A stretch of 64,000 nucleotides of DNA from Pseudomonas sp. R84 (GCF_009834515.1 NZ_CP019426.1:857501-921500), one strand, 5' to 3'. Shown: positions 1 to 13,255, numbered from the stretch's first letter. The notes: generated by a model not told the origin, from the letters alone. Numbers and translations: made by a program.

Positions 1-2889
<2,889 letters not shown>

Positions 2890-3045
2890 TATAACACCCA
2901 AGCAATTTGCGAACTCGAGAGAGACCAGATTGCGGTGTGTGAAGACGAAACGAACCGAAAGTTCGATGTTCACAAAACACCGAAAGCTGTCACATACCCA
3001 ATTTGCTGAAGCGAGGCCCTCTGGTCACGACTCAGTACCCGAATT

Positions 3046-3163
3046 TCTTGACGACCATAGAGCGTTGGAACCACCTGATCCCATCCCGAACTCAGCAGTG
3101 AAACGATGCATCGCCGATGGTAGTGTGGGGTTTCCCCATGTGAGAGTAGGTCATCGTCAAGAT
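3046..3163 (+). rRNA. rrf: 5S ribosomal RNA
   Basis: The TGACGACCATAGAGC start and the GGTCATCGTCAAG end pair with each other as the terminal helix of 5S rRNA. The internal CCATCCCGAACTCAG block is the conserved loop B/C region. The ends are approximate to a few bases. It follows the 23S gene by about 155 bp and is followed at once by a terminator, so it is the last gene of the rRNA operon. Confidence 0.97.
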
Positions 3164-3173
3164 TAAATTCCGA

Positions 3174-3210
3174 AACCCCAATTGCGAAAGCAGTTGGGGT
3201 TTTGTTTTGT
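3174..3210 (+). terminator. Rho-independent terminator of the rRNA operon
   Basis: AACCCCAA (3174-3181) pairs with TTGGGGTT (3194-3201), followed by a T-rich tract to 3210. It lies 11 bp after the 5S gene and about 105 bp before the recC start, so it insulates recC from rRNA transcription. Confidence 0.92.
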
Positions 3211-3316
3211 CCGCAGGAAAGTTCTTACAGCATTCACAGGCGCTGTCCGGCTTTCACAATCTGCCGAGAATGCTAAGGTTCTGCCCTGGCTTTTGTACTT
3301 TTCCAAGGAAACCTTT

Positions 3317-6300
3317 ATGCCGGACGCTCAGTCCCTCAACGCTGCATTCATGGTGGTTCAGAGTAATAGCCTGGACGAACTGCGCAGCCTTGTGATCAGC
3401 ATAATGCGACGTTACCCACTGGCTCCCCTGGAAAACGAAATAGCGCTGGTACAGAGCAATGGTATCGCCCAATGGCTCAAATTGGCCTTGGCTGAAGACC
3501 CTGAGGAAGATGATCTCGGCGGTTGCGGTATCGCGGCAGCGATTGATGTGCAACTGCCGGGCAGTTTCATGTGGCAGCTGTACCGCATGGTACTGGGCCG
3601 AGATGAAATTCCTCCCAAATCCCTGCTCGATAAAGCCCCGCTGACCTGGCGCCTCATGCGCCTGCTCCCCCAGGTTATTGATCGCCCACATTTCGAGCCG
3701 TTGCAACGCTTCCTCACCCATGACACCGACCTGCGCAAGCGTTATCAATTGTCCGAACGCTTGGCGGATCTGTTCGATCAGTATCAGGTTTATCGGGCCG
3801 ACTGGCTGGAGGACTGGGCCGAAGGTCGGCATCAGTTGCGTAGCGTCAGGGGAGAAGTAAAAGCGCTGACTCCGACCAGTTGCTGGCAGGCAGAGTTGTG
3901 GCGTGCGCTGCTGGATGACGTGGGGGAACAGGGTATGGCACAGAGTCGTGCCGGCGTTCACCAACGGTTCATCGAACGCATCAACAATCTTGCCGAAGCT
4001 CCCGCGGGATTGCCTTCGCGGGTAATCGTTTTCGGTATTTCTTCGCTGCCAGCCCAGGTGCTTGAAGCACTGGCCGGGCTTGCGCGTTTCAGTCAGGTCC
4101 TGCTGTGTGTTCACAACCCGTGCCGACACCACTGGGCCGATATTGTCGCCGACAAGGATCTGCTGCGGCATCAATACAAGCGGCAATCGCGCAAGACTGG
4201 AATGCCCACAGTGCTGGACCCTGATGCACTGCATCAACACGCTCATCCGCTATTGGCCGCATGGGGTAAACAAGGCCGGGATTACATCAACCTGCTCGAC
4301 AGTTATGACGACCCCAACAGCTATCGGGCGGCTTTTCGCGATGGCCGCATAGACCTGTTCAGCGACACTCAGCCGCACAACCTGCTCAATCAATTACAGG
4401 ACGACATCCTGGAGTTGCGCCCACTCAATGAAACCCGCGAACACTGGCCCGCTGTTGATCTGGTACATGACGAGTCGATCCGTTTTCACATTGCCCACAG
4501 CGCTCAGCGTGAAGTCGAAATACTGCACGACCAACTCCTGTCGCGCTTCAGCGCCAATCCAGATCTGCGTCCTCGCGATGTGATCGTGATGGTGCCTGAC
4601 ATTGATAGCTACGCACCGCATATCCGCGCGGTGTTTGGTCAGCTTGATCGCCACGATGCCCGGTTCATTCCATTCACATTGGCGGATCAGGGACAGCGAG
4701 GTCGTGATCCACTGCTGATCGCAGTCGAACACCTGCTCAAGCTTCCCGACAGTCGCTTTCCGGTCAGTGAAATCCTCGACCTGCTCGACGTGCCTGCACT
4801 TCGCGCGCGCTTTGGTGTTGAGGAGCGCGACTTGCCAACACTGCACCGCTGGATAGAAGGCGCAGGTGTACGCTGGGGCATGAATGCCGAGCAACGCGCG
4901 GGCCTGGGTTTACCCGACGAGCTCGAGCAAAACAGCTGGCATTTCGGTCTGCGCCGCATGCTTCTGGGCTACGCCGTAGGCAGCGCCAATGCGTGTGAAG
5001 GGATTGAACCTTATGATGAAATTGGTGGACTCGACGCCGCACTGATCGGGCCGTTGGTGGCCCTGCTCGATGCCTTGGAACTTGCCCATCAGCAGCTCAC
5101 CCAGCCCGCTCAGCCCAAGGAGTGGGGCTATCGATTGCAAGCGCTGATGCAACTGTTCTTCAAAGCCAGCAACGAGCATGACGACTACTTGTTGACCCAG
5201 CTGGAAGAGCTTCGCGAAACCTGGCTGGAAACATGTGAGGCTGTAGGTCTGACGGATGAGTTACCACTGACAGTCGTTCGCGAAGCCTGGCTCGCCGGCC
5301 TTGATCAGGGGCGTCTGTCTCAGCGCTTCCTGGCCGGTGCCGTGAACTTTTGTACGCTGATGCCCATGCGCGCCATTCCATTCAAACTGGTCTGCCTGCT
5401 GGGGATGAATGACGGCGACTATCCCCGTGCGCAGCCGCCGCTGGATTTCGATCTCATGGGCAGCGATTACCGTCCGGGCGATCGTTCGCGGCGTGAAGAC
5501 GACCGCTATCTTTTGCTTGAAGCGCTTTTGTCAGCACGCAACCAGCTGTACATCAGTTGGGTCGGCCGCAGCATCCGCGACAACAGTGAGCGACCGGCCT
5601 CAGTACTGATCGGCCAGTTGCGCGATCACCTCGCCAGCGGTTGGCGATTACTTGACGAAAATTGCGATCTACTGGGTGCCATGACGCAAGAACATCCGCT
5701 GCAGCCGTTCAGTGCGCGCTATTTTCATGAAGGCGACCAACTCTTCAGCTATGCCAGTGAATGGCAGGTTCTGCATCAACAGCGTGAATCTCAAAACGAA
5801 GCACAGTTACTCAGCCCTTATGTGCAAGAGGAACCGTTGAGCCTCGCGTTGTTGCAGGACTTTTTGCGCAACCCGGTTCGGCATTTTTTCACCCAACGCC
5901 TCAAAGTGTATTTCGAGGCCGCCGAAGCACCGCTAGCCGATGAGGAACCCTTCGTACTGGACGCATTGCAGCGCTACACACTCAGCGACAGTCTGCTCGA
6001 AGCCGCACTCAGGCAGCCGGACAATGTCGATCAGGCGCTGACTGCCCAAGCCCGACGTCTGCAGAATAGCGGTCTGCTACCAATGGCCGGGTTCGGCGAG
6101 TGCCTGCAACGTGAGCTGATCGAACCTTTGCCGGATTTGCTACAGCGTTATCAACAACTGCTGACGCTTTGGCCCGTCCCTTTGAGCAGCGCGATGCCGG
6201 TCAACCTTGAATTGCAGGGTTTGCGTCTGGAAGGATGGCTTGCGGGTTTGCATCAGCGTGCCGATGGGGGGCTGTTGTCGGTCACCACTATTCCCAACAG

Positions 6301-6769
6301 CATTGGCTCGATCAAAAGCCGCAAATGGCATCGCCTGACCAAACCGTGGGTCAATCATCTGGTGGCCTGCGCCAGCGGGCTTTCCTTGAGCACTGCGTTG
6401 GTAGCCAGCGACGACACGTTGTTGCTTGAACCCATGGCGCGAGAACGAGCGATAGGTTTCCTTGGCGATTTGCTCCTCGCCTGGCAGGCAGGCATGCGAC
6501 AGCCACTGCCGATCGCAGTAAAAACCGCTTTTTCGTGGCTTTCCCAGACTGACCCGCTGAAGGCCGAAGCGGCAGCGCGTAAAGCCTATGAAGGTGACGG
6601 GCAGACCAGCGAAGGTGAGCGCCGCGAGAGCCCTGCGTTGTCCCGGCAATATTCCGACTTCGATGCATTGCTTGAGGACGAAACCTTCTCCGGCTGGTGC
6701 GACGCGTTGTATCGCCCCCTGCTTGAAGCACCGTGGCGTTCACTGTCCACTGAAGGGGCTCGAACATGA
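3317..6769 (+). CDS. recC: RecBCD enzyme subunit RecC
   Basis: RecC is the Chi-scanning subunit of the RecBCD helicase-nuclease that processes double-strand DNA ends for recombination. The product is about 1150 residues, close to the E. coli length (about 1120). The frame is open from 3182, but the ATG at 3317 is preferred: AAGGA lies 8-12 bases upstream, and the protein then starts just before the conserved N-terminal segment (VVQSNSLDELRSLV, then LVQSNGIAQWLK). RecC is an inactive helicase fold, so no Walker box is expected, and none is seen. The stop overlaps the recB start (ATGA), implying translational coupling in a recC-recB-recD operon directly behind an rRNA terminator. Confidence 0.96.
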   Translation: MPDAQSLNAAFMVVQSNSLDELRSLVISIMRRYPLAPLENEIALVQSNGIAQWLKLALAEDPEEDDLGGCGIAAAIDVQLPGSFMWQLYRMVLGRDEIPPKSLLDKAPLTWRLMRLLPQVIDRPHFEPLQRFLTHDTDLRKRYQLSERLADLFDQYQVYRADWLEDWAEGRHQLRSVRGEVKALTPTSCWQAELWRALLDDVGEQGMAQSRAGVHQRFIERINNLAEAPAGLPSRVIVFGISSLPAQVLEALAGLARFSQVLLCVHNPCRHHWADIVADKDLLRHQYKRQSRKTGMPTVLDPDALHQHAHPLLAAWGKQGRDYINLLDSYDDPNSYRAAFRDGRIDLFSDTQPHNLLNQLQDDILELRPLNETREHWPAVDLVHDESIRFHIAHSAQREVEILHDQLLSRFSANPDLRPRDVIVMVPDIDSYAPHIRAVFGQLDRHDARFIPFTLADQGQRGRDPLLIAVEHLLKLPDSRFPVSEILDLLDVPALRARFGVEERDLPTLHRWIEGAGVRWGMNAEQRAGLGLPDELEQNSWHFGLRRMLLGYAVGSANACEGIEPYDEIGGLDAALIGPLVALLDALELAHQQLTQPAQPKEWGYRLQALMQLFFKASNEHDDYLLTQLEELRETWLETCEAVGLTDELPLTVVREAWLAGLDQGRLSQRFLAGAVNFCTLMPMRAIPFKLVCLLGMNDGDYPRAQPPLDFDLMGSDYRPGDRSRREDDRYLLLEALLSARNQLYISWVGRSIRDNSERPASVLIGQLRDHLASGWRLLDENCDLLGAMTQEHPLQPFSARYFHEGDQLFSYASEWQVLHQQRESQNEAQLLSPYVQEEPLSLALLQDFLRNPVRHFFTQRLKVYFEAAEAPLADEEPFVLDALQRYTLSDSLLEAALRQPDNVDQALTAQARRLQNSGLLPMAGFGECLQRELIEPLPDLLQRYQQLLTLWPVPLSSAMPVNLELQGLRLEGWLAGLHQRADGGLLSVTTIPNSIGSIKSRKWHRLTKPWVNHLVACASGLSLSTALVASDDTLLLEPMARERAIGFLGDLLLAWQAGMRQPLPIAVKTAFSWLSQTDPLKAEAAARKAYEGDGQTSEGERRESPALSRQYSDFDALLEDETFSGWCDALYRPLLEAPWRSLSTEGART

Positions 6770-9700
6770 GTACCAAGACACCCCTTGCCCTGGCCTTTCC
6801 GTTACAGGGCAGCCAGTTGATCGAAGCCAGTGCCGGTACCGGTAAAACCTTCACGATTTCTGCGCTCTACCTGCGGCTTATTTTGGGGCATGGTGACGAG
6901 TCGAGCGGGTTCGGCCGCGAATTGTTGCCGCCGCAGATTCTCGTGGTGACCTTCACCGATGCCGCGACCAAGGAACTGCGTGAGCGCATACGCACGCGCC
7001 TGGCTGAAGCCGCTCGATTTTTTCGCGACGAAACGCCTGCACCCGATGGACTGATCGCCGAATTACGTGATCAGTTCGACGCCCAACAGTGGCCCGGTTG
7101 TGCCAACCGCCTCGATGTCGCTGCGCAATGGATGGATGAGGCCGCCGTTTCGACCATCCACAGTTGGTGTCAGCGCATGCTGCGTGAGCACGCGTTCGAC
7201 AGCGGCAGCTTGTTCACTCAATCCCTGGAAACCGATCACAGCGACTTGCTCGGCGAAGTGTTGCGCGATTACTGGCGGCTGTTCTGTTACCCGATGCAGG
7301 ACGATGCGTTGAATTGGGTTCGCAGCAACTGGGGCGGGCCGGCGGCCTTGTTGCCTCGCGTGCGCGGGCTGTTCGCCAGTGAGCGTGACAGCGACGAAGG
7401 AAAGGCTCCCGCAGAGCTGATCGATGAATGCCTGCAAGAACGCCGTGCAGCGCTGATCGAACTGAAAATGCCATGGCGTCAGTGGGCAGACGAATTGCTC
7501 GCCATCTGCCATCAAGGTGTTGCGAGCAAATCCGTCGACGGGCGCAAAATGCAGGCGCGGTACTTCGAACCCTGGTTTGAAAAGCTCAAGGCATGGGCCG
7601 AAGACGAGTCCCTGGAGCAACTGGATATCGGCACCGGTTTCACCCGACTGACCCCCGACGGCATGGCCGAAGCGTGGAAAGGTCAGGCCCCGAGCCACCC
7701 GGGCCTGGACGCCATGCCGAAACTCAAATCGAGCCTCGATGCATTGCCGACCCCCGATGCCGCTGTACTGCAACATGCCGCCAAATGGGTAGGCGCACGC
7801 TTTGAAGAAGAGAAGCGGCGTCGCGCCGAGATGGGCTTCGACGACATGTTGTTGCGCCTTGATGCAGCTTTGCAATCCGACGGGGGCGAGCGTCTTGCGA
7901 CGTTGATTCGCGAACAGTTCCCGGTCGCGCTGATCGACGAGTTTCAGGACACTGACCCGGTGCAGTACCGAATCTTTGAAAGCATCTATCGCATTGAGGA
8001 AAACAGTCCTGACACCGGGCTGTTTCTGATCGGTGATCCGAAGCAGGCGATCTACGCTTTTCGCGGTGCAGACATCTACACCTACCTGCGCGCACGTCAG
8101 GCCACTACTGGTCGGCTGCATACGCTGGGCACCAACTTCCGTTCCAGCCACGGCATGGTCAACGCGGTCAATCATGTATTCGCACGTGCCGAGTCCCGAG
8201 AGCAGGGACGCGGCGCGTTTTTGTTCCGCGAGAAAAACGGCGAGAACCCGGTGCCGTTCCTGCCCGTGGAATCTCAGGGCCGCAACGAACGGCTGCAGGT
8301 TGCCGGTCAGGAAGTCGCGGCGCTGAATGTCTGGCACTTGTCCAGCGATCAGCCACTGTCCGGCGTTGTCTATCGCCAGCAATTGGCAGCCGCGTGCGCC
8401 AGCGAAATCACCGCGCTGCTCAATGGCGGGCAAAGCGCTAACGCGGGGTTCGTGCAGGATGGCAAAGACTTCAGAGGTCTGAGGCCGTCCGACATTGCGA
8501 TTCTCGTGCGCGACGGCAAAGAAGCCCAGGCCGTCCGCAGTGAACTCGCCGCCCGCGGCGTGCGCAGTGTTTATCTGTCGGACAAGGATTCGGTGTTCGC
8601 GGCGCAAGAGGCTCACGACCTGTTGTCCTGGCTCAAGGCCTGTGCCGAACCGGATGTCGAACGTTCCCTGAAAGCCGCGCTGGCCTGTATCACCCTGAAC
8701 CTGCCACTGGCAGAGCTGGAACGTCTGAACCAGGACGAACTGGTATGGGAAACCCGGGTCATGCAGTTCCGTGGCTATCGCGAGCTATGGCGCAAACAAG
8801 GTGTACTGCCGATGTTGCGCCGCCTGCTGCATGACTTCCATCTGCCGCAAACCTTGATGACACGCACGGATGGCGAGCGGGTACTGACCAACCTTTTGCA
8901 CCTGTCGGAATTGATGCAGCAAGCGGCTGCGGAGCTGGACGGTGAACAAGCGCTGATTCGTCATCTGGCTGAACTGCTGGCTGTGTCCGGTCAGGCTGGC
9001 GAAGAGCAGATTCTGCGCCTGGAAAGTGACGAGCAACTGGTCAAAGTCGTGACCATCCACAAGTCCAAAGGCCTGGAATATCCCTTGGTGTTCCTGCCGT
9101 TCATTTGCTCGGCGAAACCGGTAGATGGCAGTCGCTTGCCACTGCATTACCACGATGCCGAGGGCAAGGCCCAGGTGAGTCTGAAACCAACCGCTGAGCT
9201 GATTGCGCAAGCGGACGACGAACGCCTGGCCGAAGACCTGCGCTTGCTCTACGTTGCCCTCACCCGCGCGCAGCACGCCTGCTGGTTGGGCGTGACGGAC
9301 CTCAAGCGAGGCAATAACAACAGTTCGGTGCTGCACCTTTCGGCACTGGGTTATCTGCTCGGCGGTGGCACATCGCTGGGCGAGTCCAGCGAACTGAAAC
9401 GCTGGCTGCAAGACCTGCAACAAGACTGCCCGTCCATCCACATCGATGAAATGCCACAACCCACCGACGAGCATTACCAGCCGCCACGCAATGACGCCGT
9501 GCTGAGTGCCACGCTGTTGCCCAAGCGCAAGGCCAGTGAAAACTGGTGGATCGCTTCCTACAGCGCATTGCGCATCAGCGACGTATTGAGTGTCGGCAGC
9601 GATGAAGCGCCGGACAGCCCGCAAGCGCAAAAGCTGTTTGATGACGAACGCCTGGACCCCGACGCCCCGCGAGAAATCATTGCCGGCGGCGCCGATATCC

Positions 9701-10455
9701 ACCGCTTTCCTCGTGGCCCAAATCCAGGAACGTTTCTTCACGGTTTGCTGGAGTGGGCCGGTGATGACGGCTTTGCGGTTACCCGCGAGGCGCTGGAAGA
9801 TGCGATTGCCCGTCGCTGTAACTTGCGTGGCTGGGAAGGCTGGATCACCACCCTGAGTGACTGGCTGCAGCATCTGCTCAAGTCGCCACTGCCAGTTGCA
9901 GGTGGTCAGCCGCCTGTTGTTCTAGAACAACTGAAGCAATATCGGGTCGAGATGGAGTTCTGGTTCGCCAGCCATAAAGTCGATGTCCTCAAACTCGACG
10001 AACTGGTGCGTCAGCACACTCACAGCGGCGTGGCCCGCGTGGCGGCAGAACCGGTGCAACTCAACGGCATGTTCAAAGGCTTTATCGACCTGACCTTTGA
10101 ACACAATGGCCGTTACTACGTGGCCGACTACAAATCCAACTGGCTCGGCGTGGATGATCTGGCCTACACCGAGCAGGCCATGGAACTGTCGATCCTCGAC
10201 AACCGTTATGACCTGCAATACGTGTTGTACCTGCTGGCGTTGCACCGCCAACTCAAGGCCCGGCTGCCTGATTACGATTACGACCGGCATGTCGGCGGGG
10301 CGTTGTATCTGTTTCTGCGCGGTACTCGCGCCGACAGTCGCGGTGTCTATTTTGTACGTCCGCCCCGTGAGCTTATCGAGCGCCTCGACCGGATGTTCCA
10401 AGGCAAACCCGAACCCAAGACCGAACCCGCCTGGGAACAGGGAGTCCTGCTATGA
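6766..10455 (+). CDS. recB: RecBCD enzyme subunit RecB (3'-5' helicase and nuclease)
   Basis: RecB is the 1229-residue motor and nuclease subunit. Visible helicase motifs are Walker A ASAGTGKTFT (about residues 21-30), the TFTDAATKELRERI motif, Walker B DEFQDTDPVQ, motif IV NFRSSHGMVNAVN, and VVTIHKSKGLEYP near the end of the UvrD-like region with LLYVALTRAQ after it. The C-terminal nuclease domain keeps the catalytic D...DYKSN arrangement (GFIDLTFEHNG then VADYKSNWLG, about residue 1119). It overlaps recC at the start and recD at the stop by four bases each, which suggests fixed subunit stoichiometry by coupling. No lesion is seen. Confidence 0.97.
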   Translation: MSTKTPLALAFPLQGSQLIEASAGTGKTFTISALYLRLILGHGDESSGFGRELLPPQILVVTFTDAATKELRERIRTRLAEAARFFRDETPAPDGLIAELRDQFDAQQWPGCANRLDVAAQWMDEAAVSTIHSWCQRMLREHAFDSGSLFTQSLETDHSDLLGEVLRDYWRLFCYPMQDDALNWVRSNWGGPAALLPRVRGLFASERDSDEGKAPAELIDECLQERRAALIELKMPWRQWADELLAICHQGVASKSVDGRKMQARYFEPWFEKLKAWAEDESLEQLDIGTGFTRLTPDGMAEAWKGQAPSHPGLDAMPKLKSSLDALPTPDAAVLQHAAKWVGARFEEEKRRRAEMGFDDMLLRLDAALQSDGGERLATLIREQFPVALIDEFQDTDPVQYRIFESIYRIEENSPDTGLFLIGDPKQAIYAFRGADIYTYLRARQATTGRLHTLGTNFRSSHGMVNAVNHVFARAESREQGRGAFLFREKNGENPVPFLPVESQGRNERLQVAGQEVAALNVWHLSSDQPLSGVVYRQQLAAACASEITALLNGGQSANAGFVQDGKDFRGLRPSDIAILVRDGKEAQAVRSELAARGVRSVYLSDKDSVFAAQEAHDLLSWLKACAEPDVERSLKAALACITLNLPLAELERLNQDELVWETRVMQFRGYRELWRKQGVLPMLRRLLHDFHLPQTLMTRTDGERVLTNLLHLSELMQQAAAELDGEQALIRHLAELLAVSGQAGEEQILRLESDEQLVKVVTIHKSKGLEYPLVFLPFICSAKPVDGSRLPLHYHDAEGKAQVSLKPTAELIAQADDERLAEDLRLLYVALTRAQHACWLGVTDLKRGNNNSSVLHLSALGYLLGGGTSLGESSELKRWLQDLQQDCPSIHIDEMPQPTDEHYQPPRNDAVLSATLLPKRKASENWWIASYSALRISDVLSVGSDEAPDSPQAQKLFDDERLDPDAPREIIAGGADIHRFPRGPNPGTFLHGLLEWAGDDGFAVTREALEDAIARRCNLRGWEGWITTLSDWLQHLLKSPLPVAGGQPPVVLEQLKQYRVEMEFWFASHKVDVLKLDELVRQHTHSGVARVAAEPVQLNGMFKGFIDLTFEHNGRYYVADYKSNWLGVDDLAYTEQAMELSILDNRYDLQYVLYLLALHRQLKARLPDYDYDRHVGGALYLFLRGTRADSRGVYFVRPPRELIERLDRMFQGKPEPKTEPAWEQGVLL

Positions 10456-12560
10456 GCCGCACCTTTGCCGATCTGCTCCCTACACCGCTGGCTGCTGACA
10501 GTCTGTCGAAGTTATCGCCCCTTACCAGTGCCGATGACCTGTTGATCTTGTTGACCCGGTGGGTCGAGCGCGGCTGGCTGCGTGCGCTGGACAAAGCATT
10601 CGTCGCGTTCCTTCACGAACTTGATCGCGATACGGATCCGCTGGTGCTGCTCGCTGCTGCTCTGACCAGTCATCAACTTGGCCACGGTCATGTCTGTCTT
10701 GATCTTTATGAAACCCTGAAAGCGCCCGACTTCGCGCTGTCGCTACCCCCCGAAGGAGACGTGCAAGGTGGTGTCTTGTTGCTGCCTTCGCAATTGCTCG
10801 AGGCGCTCGATGGTGCTCACTGGTGCAAGGTTCTAGCGGGCAGCTCTCTGGTCGCACTGGCCGCGGATAGCAGCGATTCAGCACAACAACGTCCGTTGGT
10901 AATCTCGGGAAAACGCCTGTATCTGCGACGCTACTGGGCTTACGAACGGCGCATCGATACCGCGTTGCGTCAGCGTCTGCAGCAAGTGGAGCCGACGCCG
11001 GACGATCTGCCGCAGCGCTTGAACGAGCTGTTCGGATCAGCGAAAACGGGTGAAGTGATCGACTGGCAGAAACTCGCCTGCGCCCTTGCTACTCGTGGTG
11101 CCTTCAGCATCGTCACCGGCGGTCCGGGCACCGGCAAAACCACCACCGTGGTGCGTTTGCTGGCCTTGCTTCAAGCGCCCGCAGTCGCCGCAGACCAACC
11201 GCTGCGGATTCGCCTGGCGGCACCGACGGGCAAGGCTGCGGCGCGGTTGACCGAGTCCATCAGTCAGCAAGTGCAGTCGCTCGAAGTCAGCGAAGAGGTG
11301 CGGGCGAAGATTCCTTGCGACGTCACCACCGTGCACCGTCTGCTGGGCAGTCGTCCTGGCACCCGGCACTTCCGTCACCATGCCGGCAACCGCCTGCCCC
11401 TGGATGTGCTGGTGGTCGACGAAGCCTCGATGATCGACCTGGAAATGATGGCCAATCTGCTCGATGCCTTGCCTCCCCATGCACGGCTGGTCTTGCTGGG
11501 CGACAAGGATCAATTGGCCTCTGTGGAGGCCGGCGCGGTGCTGGGGGATTTGTGCCGAGACGCCGAGAGTGGCTGGTACAACCCGCAGACCCGACAGTGG
11601 CTGGAGTCGGTCAGCGGTGAGTCGCTGCAGGACAGTGGCTTGCATGAAGATGTCGATGGCACCCACCCGCTGGCCCAGCAAGTGGTGATGCTGCGCCACT
11701 CCCGGCGCTTCGGTGAGGGCAGTGGGATTGGTCAGCTCGCGCGTCGGGTCAACCAACAGTTGCCGGATGAAGCGCGCCAGTTGCTCACGGCTGGGCACTA
11801 TGACGATGTGTATTCGCTGCCGCTCAAGGGCGAACACGATCACAAGCTCGAGCGCCTGTTGCTTGAGGGACATGGCGACGGCCCACAAGGCTATCGCCAT
11901 TATCTGAGCGTGCTGCGTGATCAGCGTCCACCCTTGGGTCGGCCACTCGAACATCCGGACTGGGTCATTTGGGCCCGCGAAGTCTTGCAGGCGTTCGACA
12001 CCTTCCAGTTGCTGTGTGCCGTGCGCAAAGGGCCGTGGGGCGTCGAAGGTCTGAATCAACGGATCACCGCCGCGCTGCTCAAAGCACGTCTGATCGAAAA
12101 CGATCAGCAATGGTACGAAGGACGGCCAGTGCTGATGACTCGCAATGATTATGGTCTGGGCTTGATGAACGGCGACATCGGCATCGCCCTCAAACTGCCC
12201 GAGCGCGAAGGACCCGACGCCGGCAAACCGGTGTTGCGCGTGGCGTTCCCGCGTAACGATGGTCAGGGCGGCGTGCGCTTCGTATTGCCGAGCCGGCTCA
12301 ATGACGTCGAAACCGTCTACGCGATGACGGTGCACAAATCCCAAGGCTCGGAGTTTGCCCATACGGCGCTGATTCTGCCCGATGCCTTGAATCCGGTGCT
12401 GACCAAAGAATTGATCTACACCGGTATCACCCGGGCCAAGCATTGGTTCACCTTGATCGAATCCCGAGCGGGCGTGTTTGAAGAAGCGGTGCAGCGCAAG
12501 GTCAAGCGCCTGAGCGGGTTGATGCTGGAACTGGAAGAGGGGACCGTGCCTGTGAGGTGA
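10452..12560 (+). CDS. recD: RecBCD enzyme subunit RecD (5'-3' helicase)
   Basis: RecD is a 702-residue SF1B helicase that drives the 5'-ended strand. Motifs are Walker A GGPGTGKTTT (about residue 222), Walker B-type VVDEASMIDLEMM, GDKDQLASVEAGAVLGDL (motif III), MTVHKSQGSEF (motif V) and YTGITRAK (motif VI). The length is somewhat above E. coli RecD (about 608). The start overlaps the recB stop, and this is the last gene of the operon. About 120 bp separate it from the next gene, and no clear hairpin terminator is seen there. Confidence 0.97.
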   Translation: MSRTFADLLPTPLAADSLSKLSPLTSADDLLILLTRWVERGWLRALDKAFVAFLHELDRDTDPLVLLAAALTSHQLGHGHVCLDLYETLKAPDFALSLPPEGDVQGGVLLLPSQLLEALDGAHWCKVLAGSSLVALAADSSDSAQQRPLVISGKRLYLRRYWAYERRIDTALRQRLQQVEPTPDDLPQRLNELFGSAKTGEVIDWQKLACALATRGAFSIVTGGPGTGKTTTVVRLLALLQAPAVAADQPLRIRLAAPTGKAAARLTESISQQVQSLEVSEEVRAKIPCDVTTVHRLLGSRPGTRHFRHHAGNRLPLDVLVVDEASMIDLEMMANLLDALPPHARLVLLGDKDQLASVEAGAVLGDLCRDAESGWYNPQTRQWLESVSGESLQDSGLHEDVDGTHPLAQQVVMLRHSRRFGEGSGIGQLARRVNQQLPDEARQLLTAGHYDDVYSLPLKGEHDHKLERLLLEGHGDGPQGYRHYLSVLRDQRPPLGRPLEHPDWVIWAREVLQAFDTFQLLCAVRKGPWGVEGLNQRITAALLKARLIENDQQWYEGRPVLMTRNDYGLGLMNGDIGIALKLPEREGPDAGKPVLRVAFPRNDGQGGVRFVLPSRLNDVETVYAMTVHKSQGSEFAHTALILPDALNPVLTKELIYTGITRAKHWFTLIESRAGVFEEAVQRKVKRLSGLMLELEEGTVPVR

Positions 12561-12585
12561 AAATCCCGACGATTGACGGCGTTTA

Positions 12586-12601
12586 CTGACCGACCGGTCA
12601 G
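12586..12601. promoter_or_regulatory. TetR-type operator-like palindrome upstream of yfiR
   Basis: CTGACCGACCGGTCAG matches its own reverse complement at 14 of 16 positions. It is of the GACCGACCGGTC class typical of TetR-family operators in pseudomonads. It lies about 80 bp before the yfiR start in the recD-yfiR gap. No TetR gene is in the window. That it is a binding site is inference. Confidence 0.4.
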
Positions 12602-12679
12602 AGGTCGCTGTCTCGCTGGCGTTTCAGCGCTGTGCTATCGTTGCGGCATCATTTCGCTACGATCCAAGAGAATCCCTGC

Positions 12680-13255
12680 ATGAAGGTGTCTGTCTGGGCG
12701 ACAGGGCGCGTAGTTGTCTGCAAGCACGCGTTGCTTGTTGCTCTGCTCTGGATGTTGACGGGCGCGGCTGTCGCGCAGCCGCAGGCGCCGACGGGCATGG
12801 CCGAGCAACGGGCCAAATCTGTCACGCAGGTTGTTCTTGGCATTCTCAGTTACGCGCGCTGGCCGGTGGAACCGGCGCAATTGCGCCTGTGCATCGTTGG
12901 TCCGACCGAATACACCGACGATCTGGTCAAAGGCACCACGCAAGCCACCGGCCGGCCTGTCACCGTACGTCGCCTGCTGGCCGACAACCCGGCGATCGTC
13001 AGCGAATGCGATGCGGTGTACATCGGCAAACTCACCGCGGATGAACGCACTCGCTTGTTCGCTTCGCTGATCGGTCACCCGGTGCTGAGCATCAGCGAAG
13101 GTGGCGATCAATGCACCGTCGGCAGCCTGTTCTGTCTGCGCGTTGGCGATGATCAGGTGTCCTTCGAGGTCAATCTCGACTCCGTTGCCCGCAGTGGCGT
13201 GCGCATTCACCCCAGCGTGCTGCAATTGTCGCGTCGTAAACCGGCGGCGCCATGA
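12680..13255 (+). CDS. yfiR: YfiR, periplasmic repressor of the diguanylate cyclase YfiN
   Basis: The product is a 191-residue secreted protein. An N-terminal signal (VCKHALLVALLWMLTGAAVA) is followed by the YfiR domain, with VTQVVLGILSYARWP and the conserved cysteine pairs (LCIVG/SECDAVYIG and DQCTVGSLFCL) that form its disulfides. The ATG at 12680 is preferred over an upstream in-frame one because it places the signal peptide at the N-terminus. In P. aeruginosa YfiR binds the periplasmic part of YfiN and holds it inactive until redox or envelope stress releases it. The stop overlaps the yfiN start (ATGA), so the two are coupled. Confidence 0.93.
   Translation: MKVSVWATGRVVVCKHALLVALLWMLTGAAVAQPQAPTGMAEQRAKSVTQVVLGILSYARWPVEPAQLRLCIVGPTEYTDDLVKGTTQATGRPVTVRRLLADNPAIVSECDAVYIGKLTADERTRLFASLIGHPVLSISEGGDQCTVGSLFCLRVGDDQVSFEVNLDSVARSGVRIHPSVLQLSRRKPAAP

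Noticed and set aside
7063..8616. 517-codon minus-strand frame inside recB
   Set aside because: recB is intact and continuous over this stretch with all its motifs, and the opposite frame shows none.
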